Shown: positions 43,985 through 54,112 of the stretch, piece by piece
How the letters are laid out: the number at the start of each line of letters is the position of its first letter
Position numbering within the stretch: position 1 is the stretch's first letter
Assembly: GCA_965222975.1 (NCBI GenBank)
Contig: CBDCVJ010000047.1
Location: forward strand, 239,802-303,801
Direction of reading: 5' to 3'
DNA length: 64,000 nucleotides
Source: UBA6168 sp965222975
GTDB taxonomy: Bacteria > Bacteroidota > Bacteroidia > Chitinophagales > Saprospiraceae
Notes under the pieces: generated by a model
The model's database searches: none
What the model was told of the DNA's origin: nothing
The model's input: only the letters and a program-made list of their open reading frames with translations
Position numbers and translations under genes: made by a program

Positions 43985-44058
43985 CCATTTTACAAAATCA
44001 ATTATTTAAACTGAGATTTGCCCTCGCAAATGACCCAGTAATTAATACACCTAAGTTT

Positions 44059-46413
44059 ATGTTGTTGAAAAACCTTTTTGTTTTCATTTTACCACTGCTT
44101 ATCTTGGGACACCTCTCGGCCCAAGATGTCACCATCAATATCAGCGGGACGGTGAGCGATGCCCAAAGCGGTGAAACGCTCATCGGGGCGACCATTTATG
44201 AACCCTTTTCAGAAAGTGGTACGACCACCAATGAATATGGATTTTATTCCCTCACATTACCACAGGGAAATGACTCAGTGGATATTGAATACTCTTATGT
44301 AGGTTTTCAGCCTGTCATAAAAAAAGTGCTGCCAAAAAGCGATGTGAAACTCAATATCGAACTCGGCACTGGCCTCCAATTGGAGGAAGTAGTCGTGAAA
44401 GCCAATTCTTATAAAGAGCAGATCCGCTCCACAGAAATGAGCGTGGAGGAGCTTTCGACCAAAGAAGTGAAAGTGATCCCCGCCTTCCTCGGCGAGACGG
44501 ATATTTTAAAGACTATTCAATTAAAACCGGGCATCCCTTCTGGCTCGGAAGGGGTGACGGGACTGTTCGTTCGAGGCGGCAGTAATGATCAGAATCTCAT
44601 AATCCTTGACGAAGCCGTCGTTTATAATGCCAATCACCTGTTTGGTTTTTTTAGCACTTTTAATACGGATGCGATTAAAGATTTGAAATTGTATAAAGGT
44701 GGCTTTCCTGCTCAATATGGCGGGCGTCTTTCCTCCGTCATCGATGTACGCATGAAAGAGGGGAACAACCGTAAACTGTCAGGCACAGGTGGCATCGGCC
44801 TTATTACCTCTCGCCTCACATTGGAGGGGCCGATCCAAAAGGAAAAGTCTTCTTTCATCGTCTCGGGCCGACGGACTTATGTGGATATTTTCACCCGACA
44901 AATTAATAAAAAAAATGAGGACGATCCAGATTACAATCCCATCCCCGACTACTATTTTTACGACCTCAACACAAAAGTGAATTTTACTTTAGGTGAAAAA
45001 GACCGCTTGTTTTTGAGTGGTTATTTTGGCCGGGACGTGTTCGCTTTTGACGGCGAATTTTTCGACTTCGATTTTTTTTGGGGAAATGCCACCGGGACGG
45101 CAAGGTGGAACCATGTTTTCTCCCCTAAATTATTTTCCAATACCACTTTCACCTATTCCGATTACGAGTACAATATCAAAACAAGGGTGGAAGGCTTCTC
45201 TTTTGAGATCGGCTCTGACGTGCAAGATGCCAACCTAAAAACGGACTTCTACTATGCTCTCAACAACGACCACACCATCCGCTTTGGTGGCAATGTGACC
45301 CGCCATAAATTTGGGGTGGCTCGCTTGAAGGCAGGTAGCGACGACGGAGAGGTCAATTTTTCGAGTGGTGAAGGTTATGATGGCGCATCGTTCGGCATTT
45401 ATGGTGCAGACGAAATGAGCATTGGGACTCACTGGAAAATCAATGCTGGGCTGCGGCTATCAGGCTTTGGCAACGACGGCAATTACGATTTTGGCATTGA
45501 GCCGCGCATCGCCGCCCTGTACAATGTCAATCCCAACCTTTCTTTCAAAGGCAGTTATGCCCGCATGTTCCAATACCTTCATTTGATTGCAACCGACGGC
45601 ATCGCCCTCCCGACCGACATCTGGTACCCAACCACCAAGCAGATCAACCCACAGCGCTCCGACCAAGTTGCCCTCGGTATTGAATACCTGCTCGGTGACC
45701 GATACTTGCTGACCAATGAATATTATTACAAATGGCTGAACCGCAAAGTGGCCTTTGTGGACGGCGCACAGCTTTTTGCCAACAACAACATCGAAGGCGA
45801 ATTTGCCATTGGTGAAGGGTATGGCTATGGCATGGAACTCGGCATCGAAAAACAGGAAGGCGATTTGACGGGCTGGATCGGTTACACTTTATCCATCGCC
45901 CGTTTGGAAAATTTCAAGGAAGTAAACGAGCTGCGGAATTTTAGTACCGAAACGGTTTTCTCGCCCCGCTTTGACCGTCGCCACGACTTCTCCCTGGTGC
46001 TGATGTACGAGCTAAACAGACGACTTACCTTGTCAGGTACGGCGGTTTATGGGAGTGGTGACAGGGCATGGCTGGCGTCTGGCAGGTTTACATTTCAGGA
46101 TACATGGGGTGGTGAATTTTCTGCCGTCACCCCTATTTATGGCGATCGCAATAATATTCGGTTACCTTTCTTTTTCCGAGCCGACCTGGGCATCATTTAC
46201 AAGTTTTTCCCAAAATGGGGCGAGAGCGATTTGACGCTCAGCGTTTTTAACCTGACAAACCGACGAAACGCCTTTTTCCTATATCTCGAACCAGAATACG
46301 AAACAGGCATCAATCCAGATGGGATACAAGTGGAAATACCCACGAGGATTGCTGCAAAGCAAGTATCTTTGTTTCCGATATTGGGGTCATTGACTTGGAA
46401 TTTTAAGTTTTGA
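44059..46413 (+). CDS. TonB-dependent receptor with carboxypeptidase-like regulatory domain (copy 2)
   Basis: 784 residues from the ATG at 44059 (MLLKNLFVFILPLLILGHLS signal peptide); the upstream in-frame extension runs into the MITE. Residues about 25-110 form the regulatory domain (GTVSDAQSGETLIGATIY, NEYGFYSLTLPQG), then the plug (PGIPSGSEGVTGLFVRGG, GGFPAQYGGRLSSVIDVRM) and a barrel ending LGSLTWNFKF. It parallels copy 1 in length, domain order and local motifs. It imports an unidentified substrate through the outer membrane. A DUF4249 gene follows 83 bp later across another inverted repeat. Confidence 0.92.
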   Translation: MLLKNLFVFILPLLILGHLSAQDVTINISGTVSDAQSGETLIGATIYEPFSESGTTTNEYGFYSLTLPQGNDSVDIEYSYVGFQPVIKKVLPKSDVKLNIELGTGLQLEEVVVKANSYKEQIRSTEMSVEELSTKEVKVIPAFLGETDILKTIQLKPGIPSGSEGVTGLFVRGGSNDQNLIILDEAVVYNANHLFGFFSTFNTDAIKDLKLYKGGFPAQYGGRLSSVIDVRMKEGNNRKLSGTGGIGLITSRLTLEGPIQKEKSSFIVSGRRTYVDIFTRQINKKNEDDPDYNPIPDYYFYDLNTKVNFTLGEKDRLFLSGYFGRDVFAFDGEFFDFDFFWGNATGTARWNHVFSPKLFSNTTFTYSDYEYNIKTRVEGFSFEIGSDVQDANLKTDFYYALNNDHTIRFGGNVTRHKFGVARLKAGSDDGEVNFSSGEGYDGASFGIYGADEMSIGTHWKINAGLRLSGFGNDGNYDFGIEPRIAALYNVNPNLSFKGSYARMFQYLHLIATDGIALPTDIWYPTTKQINPQRSDQVALGIEYLLGDRYLLTNEYYYKWLNRKVAFVDGAQLFANNNIEGEFAIGEGYGYGMELGIEKQEGDLTGWIGYTLSIARLENFKEVNELRNFSTETVFSPRFDRRHDFSLVLMYELNRRLTLSGTAVYGSGDRAWLASGRFTFQDTWGGEFSAVTPIYGDRNNIRLPFFFRADLGIIYKFFPKWGESDLTLSVFNLTNRRNAFFLYLEPEYETGINPDGIQVEIPTRIAAKQVSLFPILGSLTWNFKF

Positions 46414-46420
46414 AAAAAAC

Positions 46421-46490
46421 GGCTATTGGCCGTTGGCTTTTTGCTATTAGCTCCATAATGCCAACAGCCAATGGCTAAATGCCAATAGCT
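46421..46490. repeat. Nested inverted repeat of TTGGC words
   Basis: GGCTATTGGC (46421-46430) faces GCCAATAGCT (46481-46490), and GGCCGTTGGC faces GCCAACAGCC inside, each with one mismatch. It fills the receptor-DUF4249 gap and ends 6 bp before the next start. Confidence 0.65.
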
Positions 46491-46495
46491 TTAAT

Positions 46496-47341
46496 ATGAA
46501 AAATCTAATCTATTTCTACACCTGTGCTTTCGCCGCATTTCTATTTTCCTGTGGCAACCTGGAAAAAGAAATTGACCTCGAACTGCCCCTTTACGAAAGT
46601 CAGATCGTGGTAGAATGCTACCTCGAACCAGGTGAGCCATTTGTTTTGTTGCTAACAAAAAGCGCCGCTTACTTCGATCCTATTCCAACGGAGAATTTTG
46701 AATTTATAGAAAAAATATTGGAAGATAGCGCAACAGTAACCATCCGCCACAAAGGCAACGTATATGAGTTGAAAAATGAAATTTATTTCAACCCCTCTAC
46801 CAGAAAAGTTTATAACTACCACAACCCCGAATCAGTACCAGAAGACTTCGACAACGACTTCACCCTGAACATCACCACCAAAGATGGCAGGGAGGTTTTT
46901 GCCAAAACCCGCATCTTACCGATCGTAAAAATAGATAGCGTCGTAGTTGAGTTCAACCCTGAAAGGGATACCCTTGCTCGGGTGCTGACCTATGTTCCAG
47001 AAGATCCGAATGCAGACAATTACTACCGCCGCATGCTGAATGTCGGATCATTGGACACTATCCCAGATCAGGACTTCACCACCAACGATGATTTTGTGGA
47101 CGACGATGTGATCGTTTTTGGGAGCGGCTATGATTTTGAAGAAGGCGATACAGTTTTCAATAGCATTTTCCATATTGAACGGGAATATTATGATTTTCTG
47201 GAAAGCATCTTTTTCGCCATTGACGCTAACGGCAATCCATTTGGACAGCCCGCCGCTATTAATTCAAATGTGGAGGGGGATGCGATTGGGATATTTACTG
47301 GATTGAGTGTGGATCGGATAATGACAATAATTGAGAAGTGA
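46496..47341 (+). CDS. DUF4249 lipoprotein (partner of receptor copy 2)
   Basis: 281 residues with leader MKNLIYFYTCAFAAFLFSC and a lipobox (FSCG). The acidic opening EKEIDLELPLYESQIVVECYLEPGE, the DSATVTIRHKGNVYEL strand pair and the closing NSNVEGDAIGIFTGLSVD match DUF4249. Like its counterpart at 25.2 kb it is presumably the surface lipoprotein that works with the receptor encoded just upstream. It converges on the desaturase. Confidence 0.87.
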   Translation: MKNLIYFYTCAFAAFLFSCGNLEKEIDLELPLYESQIVVECYLEPGEPFVLLLTKSAAYFDPIPTENFEFIEKILEDSATVTIRHKGNVYELKNEIYFNPSTRKVYNYHNPESVPEDFDNDFTLNITTKDGREVFAKTRILPIVKIDSVVVEFNPERDTLARVLTYVPEDPNADNYYRRMLNVGSLDTIPDQDFTTNDDFVDDDVIVFGSGYDFEEGDTVFNSIFHIEREYYDFLESIFFAIDANGNPFGQPAAINSNVEGDAIGIFTGLSVDRIMTIIEK

Positions 47342-47385
47342 AAAACATGTTGTTAATTGCCAATTTTTTAAACAGCTAACAACAA

Positions 47386-48502
47386 CTAATAATCGACAAC
47401 CATTTTCCTATCATATTCTCCTGTGCCCAATTGGTTAAGCAACGTAAAATGGCTTATCAGCGCTCCTAAAAAAGTTTTGTGCTGGTAATAGGGCACATCA
47501 AATTCTTCCGCCGTTTTTTTTAACAATACCGGAAATATTGCGATAATGCACATGGCATATATTCGGAAATAGATGATGTTCGATCTGATAATTTAGGCCA
47601 CCAATAAACCAGGAAAAGAAAACACTCCGGCGGGCAAAATTGGCAGTCGTCCTCATCTGGTGGATCGCCCAATTATTTTCTACACAGCCCTTTTCATCTG
47701 CCTCATAAAAATCGGTATCTTCGATCACATGCGCCGATTGGAAAATACAAGCCAGCGCCAAGCCACAGATGGTGTGCATCAATAAAAATCCCAGCAAAAC
47801 CTGCCACCACGCCAGACTCAACACCGACATCGGCAGGGCAAAAGTCACCAACCAATAATTGGTTTTAATAAAAATCACTTGAACCATTGCTTTACCATAA
47901 GTCAATCCTTGCCCCTCCAATAAATCCTTTTTACGGTATTTGACCAATTGCTGAAAGTCCTTGACCGTCACCCAATATAGCGACAGGATGCTGTAAAAGA
48001 AAGGAGCGTAGAATAATTGATATTTGAAAATCCATTTCCTTTTTTGATTGGGGGAAAAACGCATCACGCCCTTGTCAATATCTTCGTCAAAACCATCAAT
48101 ATTAGTAAATGAATGGTGCAGCACATTATGCTGGATTTTCCAATTGACATGGTATCCGCCCACTAAATTGAGGACATAACCCAAAGCATTATTCACTTTT
48201 TGATCGTTGGAATACGATCCGTGGTTGGCATCATGCATGATAGACAATCCGATGCCGGCCATCCCAAACCCCATCAAGACCCATATCAACATCACTGGCC
48301 ATAGTGACGAAACAACGCCTGTGAGCATAAACACTAGCGGAAAAAAGTATAGACAGAGCATAAACACCGTTTTGAACTTCATATTGAAATTGGCATGCTT
48401 AGACAGATTGTTATCGAGGAAATGTTGGTTGACCCGTTTCCGCAATTCTTTAAAAAATTCCGGTTGGTCTTGGGCATTGAACTTAACGCCTTCTATAGTC
48501 AT
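47386..48502 (-). CDS. Fatty acid desaturase, frameshifted near the 3' end
   Basis: The ATG at 48502 starts MTIEGVKFNAQDQPEFF. Three histidine boxes of a membrane di-iron desaturase are intact: HDANHGS, HNVLHHS and QIEHHLFP, among four hydrophobic segments. After SGIVKK the frame breaks at a run of eight T on the plus strand (47514-47521); reading seven continues TAEEFDVPYYQHKTFLG to NQLGTGEYDRKMVVDY and a stop at 47386, the usual C-terminus, for about 372 residues. As called, translation would stop after ten foreign residues. The enzyme introduces a cis double bond into acyl chains in the inner membrane. Confidence 0.87.
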
Positions 48503-49035
48503 TTTTTTGTGTTTATAGCTTGCTTGGAATCCCGTAAAAGAATGCAAAGCAGGCTTTTTTGATAGATAAAGGATAACGACAGAGGTGGTAGTTGGCTTTA
48601 AACGCCTTTTGACCAATGAGAGTAGGAGGTTATCAACTAAGGTTCTTCTAAAGAAGGAAGTATTATTTCGAATTTTCTTTTTCCTTTAATAAGCTACTAT
48701 AGAAGGGAAAGTAATTGGAATAATTACGAAGTTGGGCGTGATTTGGCAGACGATCGTGATTGAGCCGCCACCTTAAGGATTCATTTATTTAACCCTTTGT
48801 CAAATTTTACGGCTTAATCCTTCCTAAAACGAGTGTTTGGCTATTTTGTTCTCTGAATTCCAACAAATAAACTGCCCTTCCTTAAAAACCTGTGTCTGCT
48901 ATTGAAATATGCGATGTACTCTTTGTTCTACAATCCACATGAGTCAAAAAGTTAGATAGCAAATGATTTGATCAAATATTTTATGTAGGTTTTTCAAATT
49001 TAATTCTCTAATTTTTTGTTTCAAAAAATCAGCAC
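48503..49035. other. Gene-free gap of about 530 bp
   Basis: This stretch lies upstream of the desaturase and downstream of the CotH gene. I see AT-rich leader-like DNA, no convincing reading frame, no strong hairpin and no clear -7/-33 pair. Confidence 0.4.
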
Positions 49036-52000
49036 TTAAAATTTAACCCACTTCATAATAGAAGCGCCACCATTAATTTCTTTAAATACTAATAAATAAA
49101 CACCACTATTTAAAAAACCTGCTTTTGATTTTAAAATTTGCTTTCCCGATTCCAAATTTCCATCAAAAATAGTATGCACTAAACTGCCATTTAAATTATA
49201 CAAAGCAATATTTACGGGAGTAGATTTATTTAATGAAAAAGAAATATTAATCTGATCGGAAAACGGGTTTGGATAATATTTTAGGCTTTCCAATTCAACA
49301 TTTGTGGCATTTCCTAAAACATCAAAATTCGGTTCACTGGGGCTGCCCTTTTCATGCACGTTCGCCCAACTCTCCGGCAGGCTATTATCCAAAGAAGGAT
49401 GAATTAATTCTAATGTAGCTCCTTGTCCATTCGCACCTTCTGGCCAAGGGTTAGTTGGCAAATAAGCTACTATATCTTGCAGCATATTATTTGAATCAAA
49501 TAAACGAATAGCATCGCCATTGCTGGAAAGGCCAAAATTAAATTCACCAATAACGTTTTCCATATTTGGATAAAACGTTTTGAATTTTGATAAATCATTG
49601 GCCAACACTAAAAAATCCTCTCCATCTAAAATTGTACCCTGCGGAATAATAAAAATATTATCATCATTATTATCCTTTATTACCCAGTTTGAAATGTCAA
49701 TAAAATAAGCGTTGGGGTTGTGCAGCTCCACCCAGTCGCCTGTGTCAAAATTGTCATTTGATTTGTAATTAATTTCATTAATAACAATAGGTAATGCAGG
49801 TGTTGAGCTTAATTCAAAAATTGGAATTAAGGTCTTTGCACTTGTCATATTAATAGTCAACTCTGCATTGGTGGAAGAACTTCCGACCGTCCAATGGGAA
49901 AAAGCATAACCAGGCTCTGGAATGGCCCTGACTTTTATGGGCACACCTTGAAAATAGTCACCTGTCCAATTGTTCACTTTTATCGTCAGGCTGTTCACTT
50001 TTACATAGCCTTGCGACAGGTTATTGTTTTCGATAGACAATGGGTGATAAGTCGTTAAATCAAATTCATTAAGGATGTGGTTTTTTATAAATGCAGGTCT
50101 TTCTTCAGCAAATATTTTCATGTTTGCTACTTGATCGTGCCAATATGGAATAGAGCCGCCCCAGCGGTTATAATGCGCATTTATTTCAGAAGCAATATTG
50201 GCTTTTAAAGAATCAATATGCTCGCAAACTTTTTCCGGTAAAAACCTTGAATTTAATTCATCTGCAAAACGGTTAATGAATTTATTTCGGAATTCCGAAT
50301 TGGGTATTAAATTTCTGAACAATTTTGTTGACCACGACGGGTTCGGCCAAGCGGGGCCATTGGGTTCTAATGCAAAAGCAATGGTATTATTGGTATAATT
50401 GAAAACATCCCAAACCCCAAAACCAAAATCCGTATCAAAAATGATCCAACGCCATTTTCCATTTTTTGCTTTCCAGTATTTAACATTATTGCCTGGCCAG
50501 TCGGTATTGTCAAAATAAATCTGGGCAACTTGGTAAATAATATAATTTTCAATATCGATTCTTTCTTCCACATATTCATAATTATCGTTCTGAGCTAAAT
50601 CTTTATTCTGGACGAAATCAATTAATTCTATATATTCCTGATTGTCTCCATGAATAATATTGCTATTATATTCCAATAGGTCAATATTATTGGGGTTGAG
50701 GTTATGCTTGGAGGCAATGAAGTGTTCATTTATTTTTTCCCTGATATTATAAAAACCCCAGTACTCCCCATTTAAATACGTGGCGGCAGGTCGGTATGCC
50801 TGATAATCAAGTCCACTCCCTTTCATTAATCCAGTCAATATGCCATCTCTAAGCATTGAATTGAGCCAATCGTTTCCCGAATTCCGCAGCACAATGGCCT
50901 GATAAACATTATAATTATTATCGGAGAAAAATGGATAATTAATTTCACTAAAACCATATTGCCCCCGAGCAAAAATGGACAAAGAGCGCTGCTCGTTCGC
51001 CCTACTCCAACCGCCAAATATTTTGGTGCCACCATCAAAAGCAACGCCCATCGATCCGTCAGTTTCATAAAGAGAAAAATGGATGGGACGCTCCCAGTCC
51101 TGCCAGAAATTGGCGCCGAAATGCGGAAAATTCATTTCATAATCATCGCCTAATACATACATCCCATAATCGTTATCAAAAAAATTATCCGGTTCGGTGA
51201 CAAGCGTAACAACCGGAAGATCATGCGAAGCATTTACCAAATAGGTACGGCTCTGAGTTCGGGATGGTAAATACCCTTGCCGGAAAACCCTCGCCCGCAC
51301 AACTGTATTATTATTAACGGTAATTGGATCACTGTAAATGGGCGAGTTTTCATTTGGAATGGTCGCATCCAAAGTATAGTGGATCGTCGCTGGCGAGAAA
51401 ATGCCGCTCAAGGACAATGTTATCGGCCCTGACACCCCTCCCGGATGGGAGAAATAAATGTTATCTGGGTTGATTCCCAAAAATTCATTTCCTGCATTGG
51501 GCAGCCCTGGCGTTGGGCTGTCAAAATAAACGAGATTAATGCTATCAGCAGCTACGCCAAACGACACATCTGGTGGCAACTGCCCAATGACTATGCTATC
51601 CATCAAACCGCCCATTTCATTAAATAAATAAAGCGATTCGCCAGCTGAGGTAATCTTAAAATTGGTGTGCAGGACACTGTTGCTGATTTCAAGTATAGAA
51701 GGAGGAACAATGCCTTCGTTGGTTGAAGCATTGTAAAAAGCCGTCAAAAAGGGGATGATTGTAAGATCCGAGGAGTTGGAGGAAATATTATGCGCCTGAA
51801 TGCACAATACATTTTCCCCTGATTGCAACAAGCCAGCAATGTTAAGGATTTCAAATCGGTTGGGAGAACCTCCCTCATGCATCAGGGCCTCGTGGTCGGT
51901 ATTCGCAAAAGAGTTGAACGCTGGTGGCAGGCCGTTGATATTTGCCCTTGCCACTTCCTCGCCATTGATGTAGGCCACAAAAGCATCGTCGTAATCAATA

Positions 52001-52545
52001 TGGAGCAAGAGTGATTCGATAGCATCCGCATCCGCCACCACGAACCGCTTGCGGAGAAAAACGGAGGAAATGCCTTGCGGCAAAACTGTCGTATCATCTC
52101 CGTCGCCATATCCAAACCCAGATGCCCCTTCCTGCCATGCCGAATCATCAAAACCCAGCATCGTCCATTGATTATTTACTCCTTGTGACGGTATCAAATA
52201 ACGAAACATATCCCCCTGCGATATGAGCGTCCGGTAGATGCCATTTTGCGATCGGTCTTTCCCTGAAGCCCACACCAATGAATAGTTGTCCGCCGCCAGT
52301 GCCATATTTGGGAAAGTCCACTTGCTGGGCAATGTTTTGTCATCGGTCACTGTCCATCCACTTAGTGAAATGGCATCATTGCCCGAATTATACAGCTCGA
52401 ACCAGTCAGGGGTATCGCCATCTTCATCAAAGTGCTGGTTATTGGAAGACTGGACTTCGTTGAAACGGACTCCTTGCGACCACAACGGAATTGTAGTCGC
52501 AACAATAAGAAGGAGCAATAAGGTGCGTAAAATGTTGTTTGTCAT
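49036..52545 (-). CDS. Secreted CotH/lamin-tail protein with T9SS sorting tail
   Basis: 1169 residues with a signal peptide (ILRTLLLLLIVATTIPLWS). In order: a lamin-tail domain (VRFNEVQSSNNQHF, DWFELYNSG, about 25-110), a galactose-binding-like region, a chitobiase C-terminal-like Ig segment (ATIHYTLDATIPNENSPIYS), a CotH kinase-like domain (about 455-800: IFGGWSRANEQRSL, YNIREKINEHFI, WRWIIFDTDFGFG), a Big-like repeat, a second lamin-tail domain (INEINYKSNDNFDTGDWVEL) and a type A sorting tail (YYPNPFSDQINISF, SGVYLLVF). It is exported by T9SS to the surface. CotH domains can phosphorylate protein; activity here is untested. Confidence 0.85.
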   Translation of the reverse strand: MTNNILRTLLLLLIVATTIPLWSQGVRFNEVQSSNNQHFDEDGDTPDWFELYNSGNDAISLSGWTVTDDKTLPSKWTFPNMALAADNYSLVWASGKDRSQNGIYRTLISQGDMFRYLIPSQGVNNQWTMLGFDDSAWQEGASGFGYGDGDDTTVLPQGISSVFLRKRFVVADADAIESLLLHIDYDDAFVAYINGEEVARANINGLPPAFNSFANTDHEALMHEGGSPNRFEILNIAGLLQSGENVLCIQAHNISSNSSDLTIIPFLTAFYNASTNEGIVPPSILEISNSVLHTNFKITSAGESLYLFNEMGGLMDSIVIGQLPPDVSFGVAADSINLVYFDSPTPGLPNAGNEFLGINPDNIYFSHPGGVSGPITLSLSGIFSPATIHYTLDATIPNENSPIYSDPITVNNNTVVRARVFRQGYLPSRTQSRTYLVNASHDLPVVTLVTEPDNFFDNDYGMYVLGDDYEMNFPHFGANFWQDWERPIHFSLYETDGSMGVAFDGGTKIFGGWSRANEQRSLSIFARGQYGFSEINYPFFSDNNYNVYQAIVLRNSGNDWLNSMLRDGILTGLMKGSGLDYQAYRPAATYLNGEYWGFYNIREKINEHFIASKHNLNPNNIDLLEYNSNIIHGDNQEYIELIDFVQNKDLAQNDNYEYVEERIDIENYIIYQVAQIYFDNTDWPGNNVKYWKAKNGKWRWIIFDTDFGFGVWDVFNYTNNTIAFALEPNGPAWPNPSWSTKLFRNLIPNSEFRNKFINRFADELNSRFLPEKVCEHIDSLKANIASEINAHYNRWGGSIPYWHDQVANMKIFAEERPAFIKNHILNEFDLTTYHPLSIENNNLSQGYVKVNSLTIKVNNWTGDYFQGVPIKVRAIPEPGYAFSHWTVGSSSTNAELTINMTSAKTLIPIFELSSTPALPIVINEINYKSNDNFDTGDWVELHNPNAYFIDISNWVIKDNNDDNIFIIPQGTILDGEDFLVLANDLSKFKTFYPNMENVIGEFNFGLSSNGDAIRLFDSNNMLQDIVAYLPTNPWPEGANGQGATLELIHPSLDNSLPESWANVHEKGSPSEPNFDVLGNATNVELESLKYYPNPFSDQINISFSLNKSTPVNIALYNLNGSLVHTIFDGNLESGKQILKSKAGFLNSGVYLLVFKEINGGASIMKWVKF

Positions 52546-52698
52546 GTTTATGGCGAGCTTTGGGTCAGAGAGGGTGAAGGTATTGAAAAAATCAGGGGTA
52601 TCAATAAATCATGAAGGAACAACTACTTATCTCGTTCGCAAATTTTGCTTGTTCGCTAAAAACAGACAATTAAGAAAAACGAACAGGCCAACTTCAAA

Positions 52699-53971
52699 TC
52701 ACAAATCAAACCCAATATCCTTCCTATAATTTTTTCCCTCAAAATCAATCAAAGCTGCATTTTTATTGGAAATTTTCAGCGCATCCTTAAAAGTTTTCCC
52801 AAAAGAAGTAATGGCCAGCACGCGGCCTCCGTTGGTCAGTACTTTCCCATCGGAAGACTTTGTGCCTGCGTGGAAGATTATACTGCCTTTCACCTTATCC
52901 AATTTAGAAATCACCTTCCCTTTCTCGTATTTGCCTGGATAGCCGCCCGAAACCAACATGATGGTAGCAGCCGCCTGATCATCTTCCTTGATCTTTATTT
53001 TATCCAATCGGCCTTCTTTGATGGCGACGAACATTTCCACCAAGTCATTTTGCAATCTTGGCAAAACAACCTCCGTTTCTGGATCGCCCATACGGCAGTT
53101 GTATTCAATCACATATGGGTCGCTGCCAACTTGGATCAGTCCCAGAAAAATAAAACCTTGATAATGGATACCACGATCTTGCAGACCTTGAATAGTGGGC
53201 TTGATGATGCGCTCTTCTACTTTCTTCATCAGTTTTTTATCCACGAAAGGTGGCGGGGAAACAGCACCCATGCCACCCGTATTCGGCCCGGTGTCGCCCT
53301 CGCCTAGCCGCTTGTAGTCTTTAGCGACGGGGAGTATTTTATAGGACTGGCCATCAGTCAGCACAAAGACGCTAAACTCAATACCTGAAAGGAATTCTTC
53401 GATGACCACTTTCCGGCTGGCCTCGCCAAATTTTCCACTCAGCATAGAGCGGATTTCAGCCTCGGCTTCCTCTTTAGTAGAGCAAATAACGACGCCCTTA
53501 CCAGCCGCTAAACCATCCGCTTTCAACACAACAGGAGTAGTGGCTTTTTTGTAAATGAAATTAATGGCCGCCTGCGCCCTGGTGGAAAAAAACTCCCGGT
53601 AGCCCGCCGTTGGGATGCCGTATTGTTGCATGAATTTTTTTGCATAGGACTTGCTGCCCTCCAATTTTGCTCCCTGCAACGAAGGGCCAATGACCGTCAC
53701 ATGGGAAGTACTGCGCATTTTCCGCAGGTAGTTCCAGACGCCGTTTACCAAAGGGGCTTCGGGGCCTACTACTACCATATCAATAGCATGTTCTATGGAC
53801 AAAGCTGTGGATAGCGCCGTTGTCCATAATGTCGAGCTGCACATTTTTGCCGTGAGCCGAGATGCCTGCATTTCCGGGGGCGATGAACAGTTTTTCACAA
53901 AGGGAACTTTGGCTGATCTTCCAAGCAAATGTGTGTTCCCTGCCGCCACTTCCGAGGAGTAAAATTCTCAT
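52699..53971 (-). CDS. purD: Phosphoribosylamine-glycine ligase, frameshifted
   Basis: The ATG at 53971 starts MRILLLGSGGREHTFAWKI, the PurD N-terminus. The frame breaks after NGAIHSFV: dropping one C (plus-strand GG at 53797-53798) gives IEHAIDMVVVGPEAPLVNG and an intact remainder with the ATP-grasp motifs VVLKADGLAAGKGVV, GPNTGGMGA and IEYNCRMGDPETEVVLP. The corrected product is about 423 residues, normal for PurD. The enzyme joins glycine to phosphoribosylamine in purine synthesis. Because this gene is essential without exogenous purines, the break is most easily read as a base error. Confidence 0.93.
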
Positions 53972-54009
53972 TGTTTGTTGTTGACTGTTATTTATTTTTT
54001 AGAAGCGGG

Positions 54010-54041
54010 CAAATATACGGGATGTAAACAATTGGTCTAAA
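54010..54041 (-). promoter_or_regulatory. Candidate purD promoter
   Basis: On the minus strand TATATTTG (54017-54010) fits the -7 consensus; TTTA (54041-54038) lies 20 bp upstream in the -33 position. Transcription would begin about 30 bp before the ATG. Confidence 0.45.
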
Positions 54042-54112
54042 GGCAGTAGTTTTGGGTATTGAGGTATACTTTAATACTCAATATCTAATATCCCAATACC
54101 TAATTTCATTTT

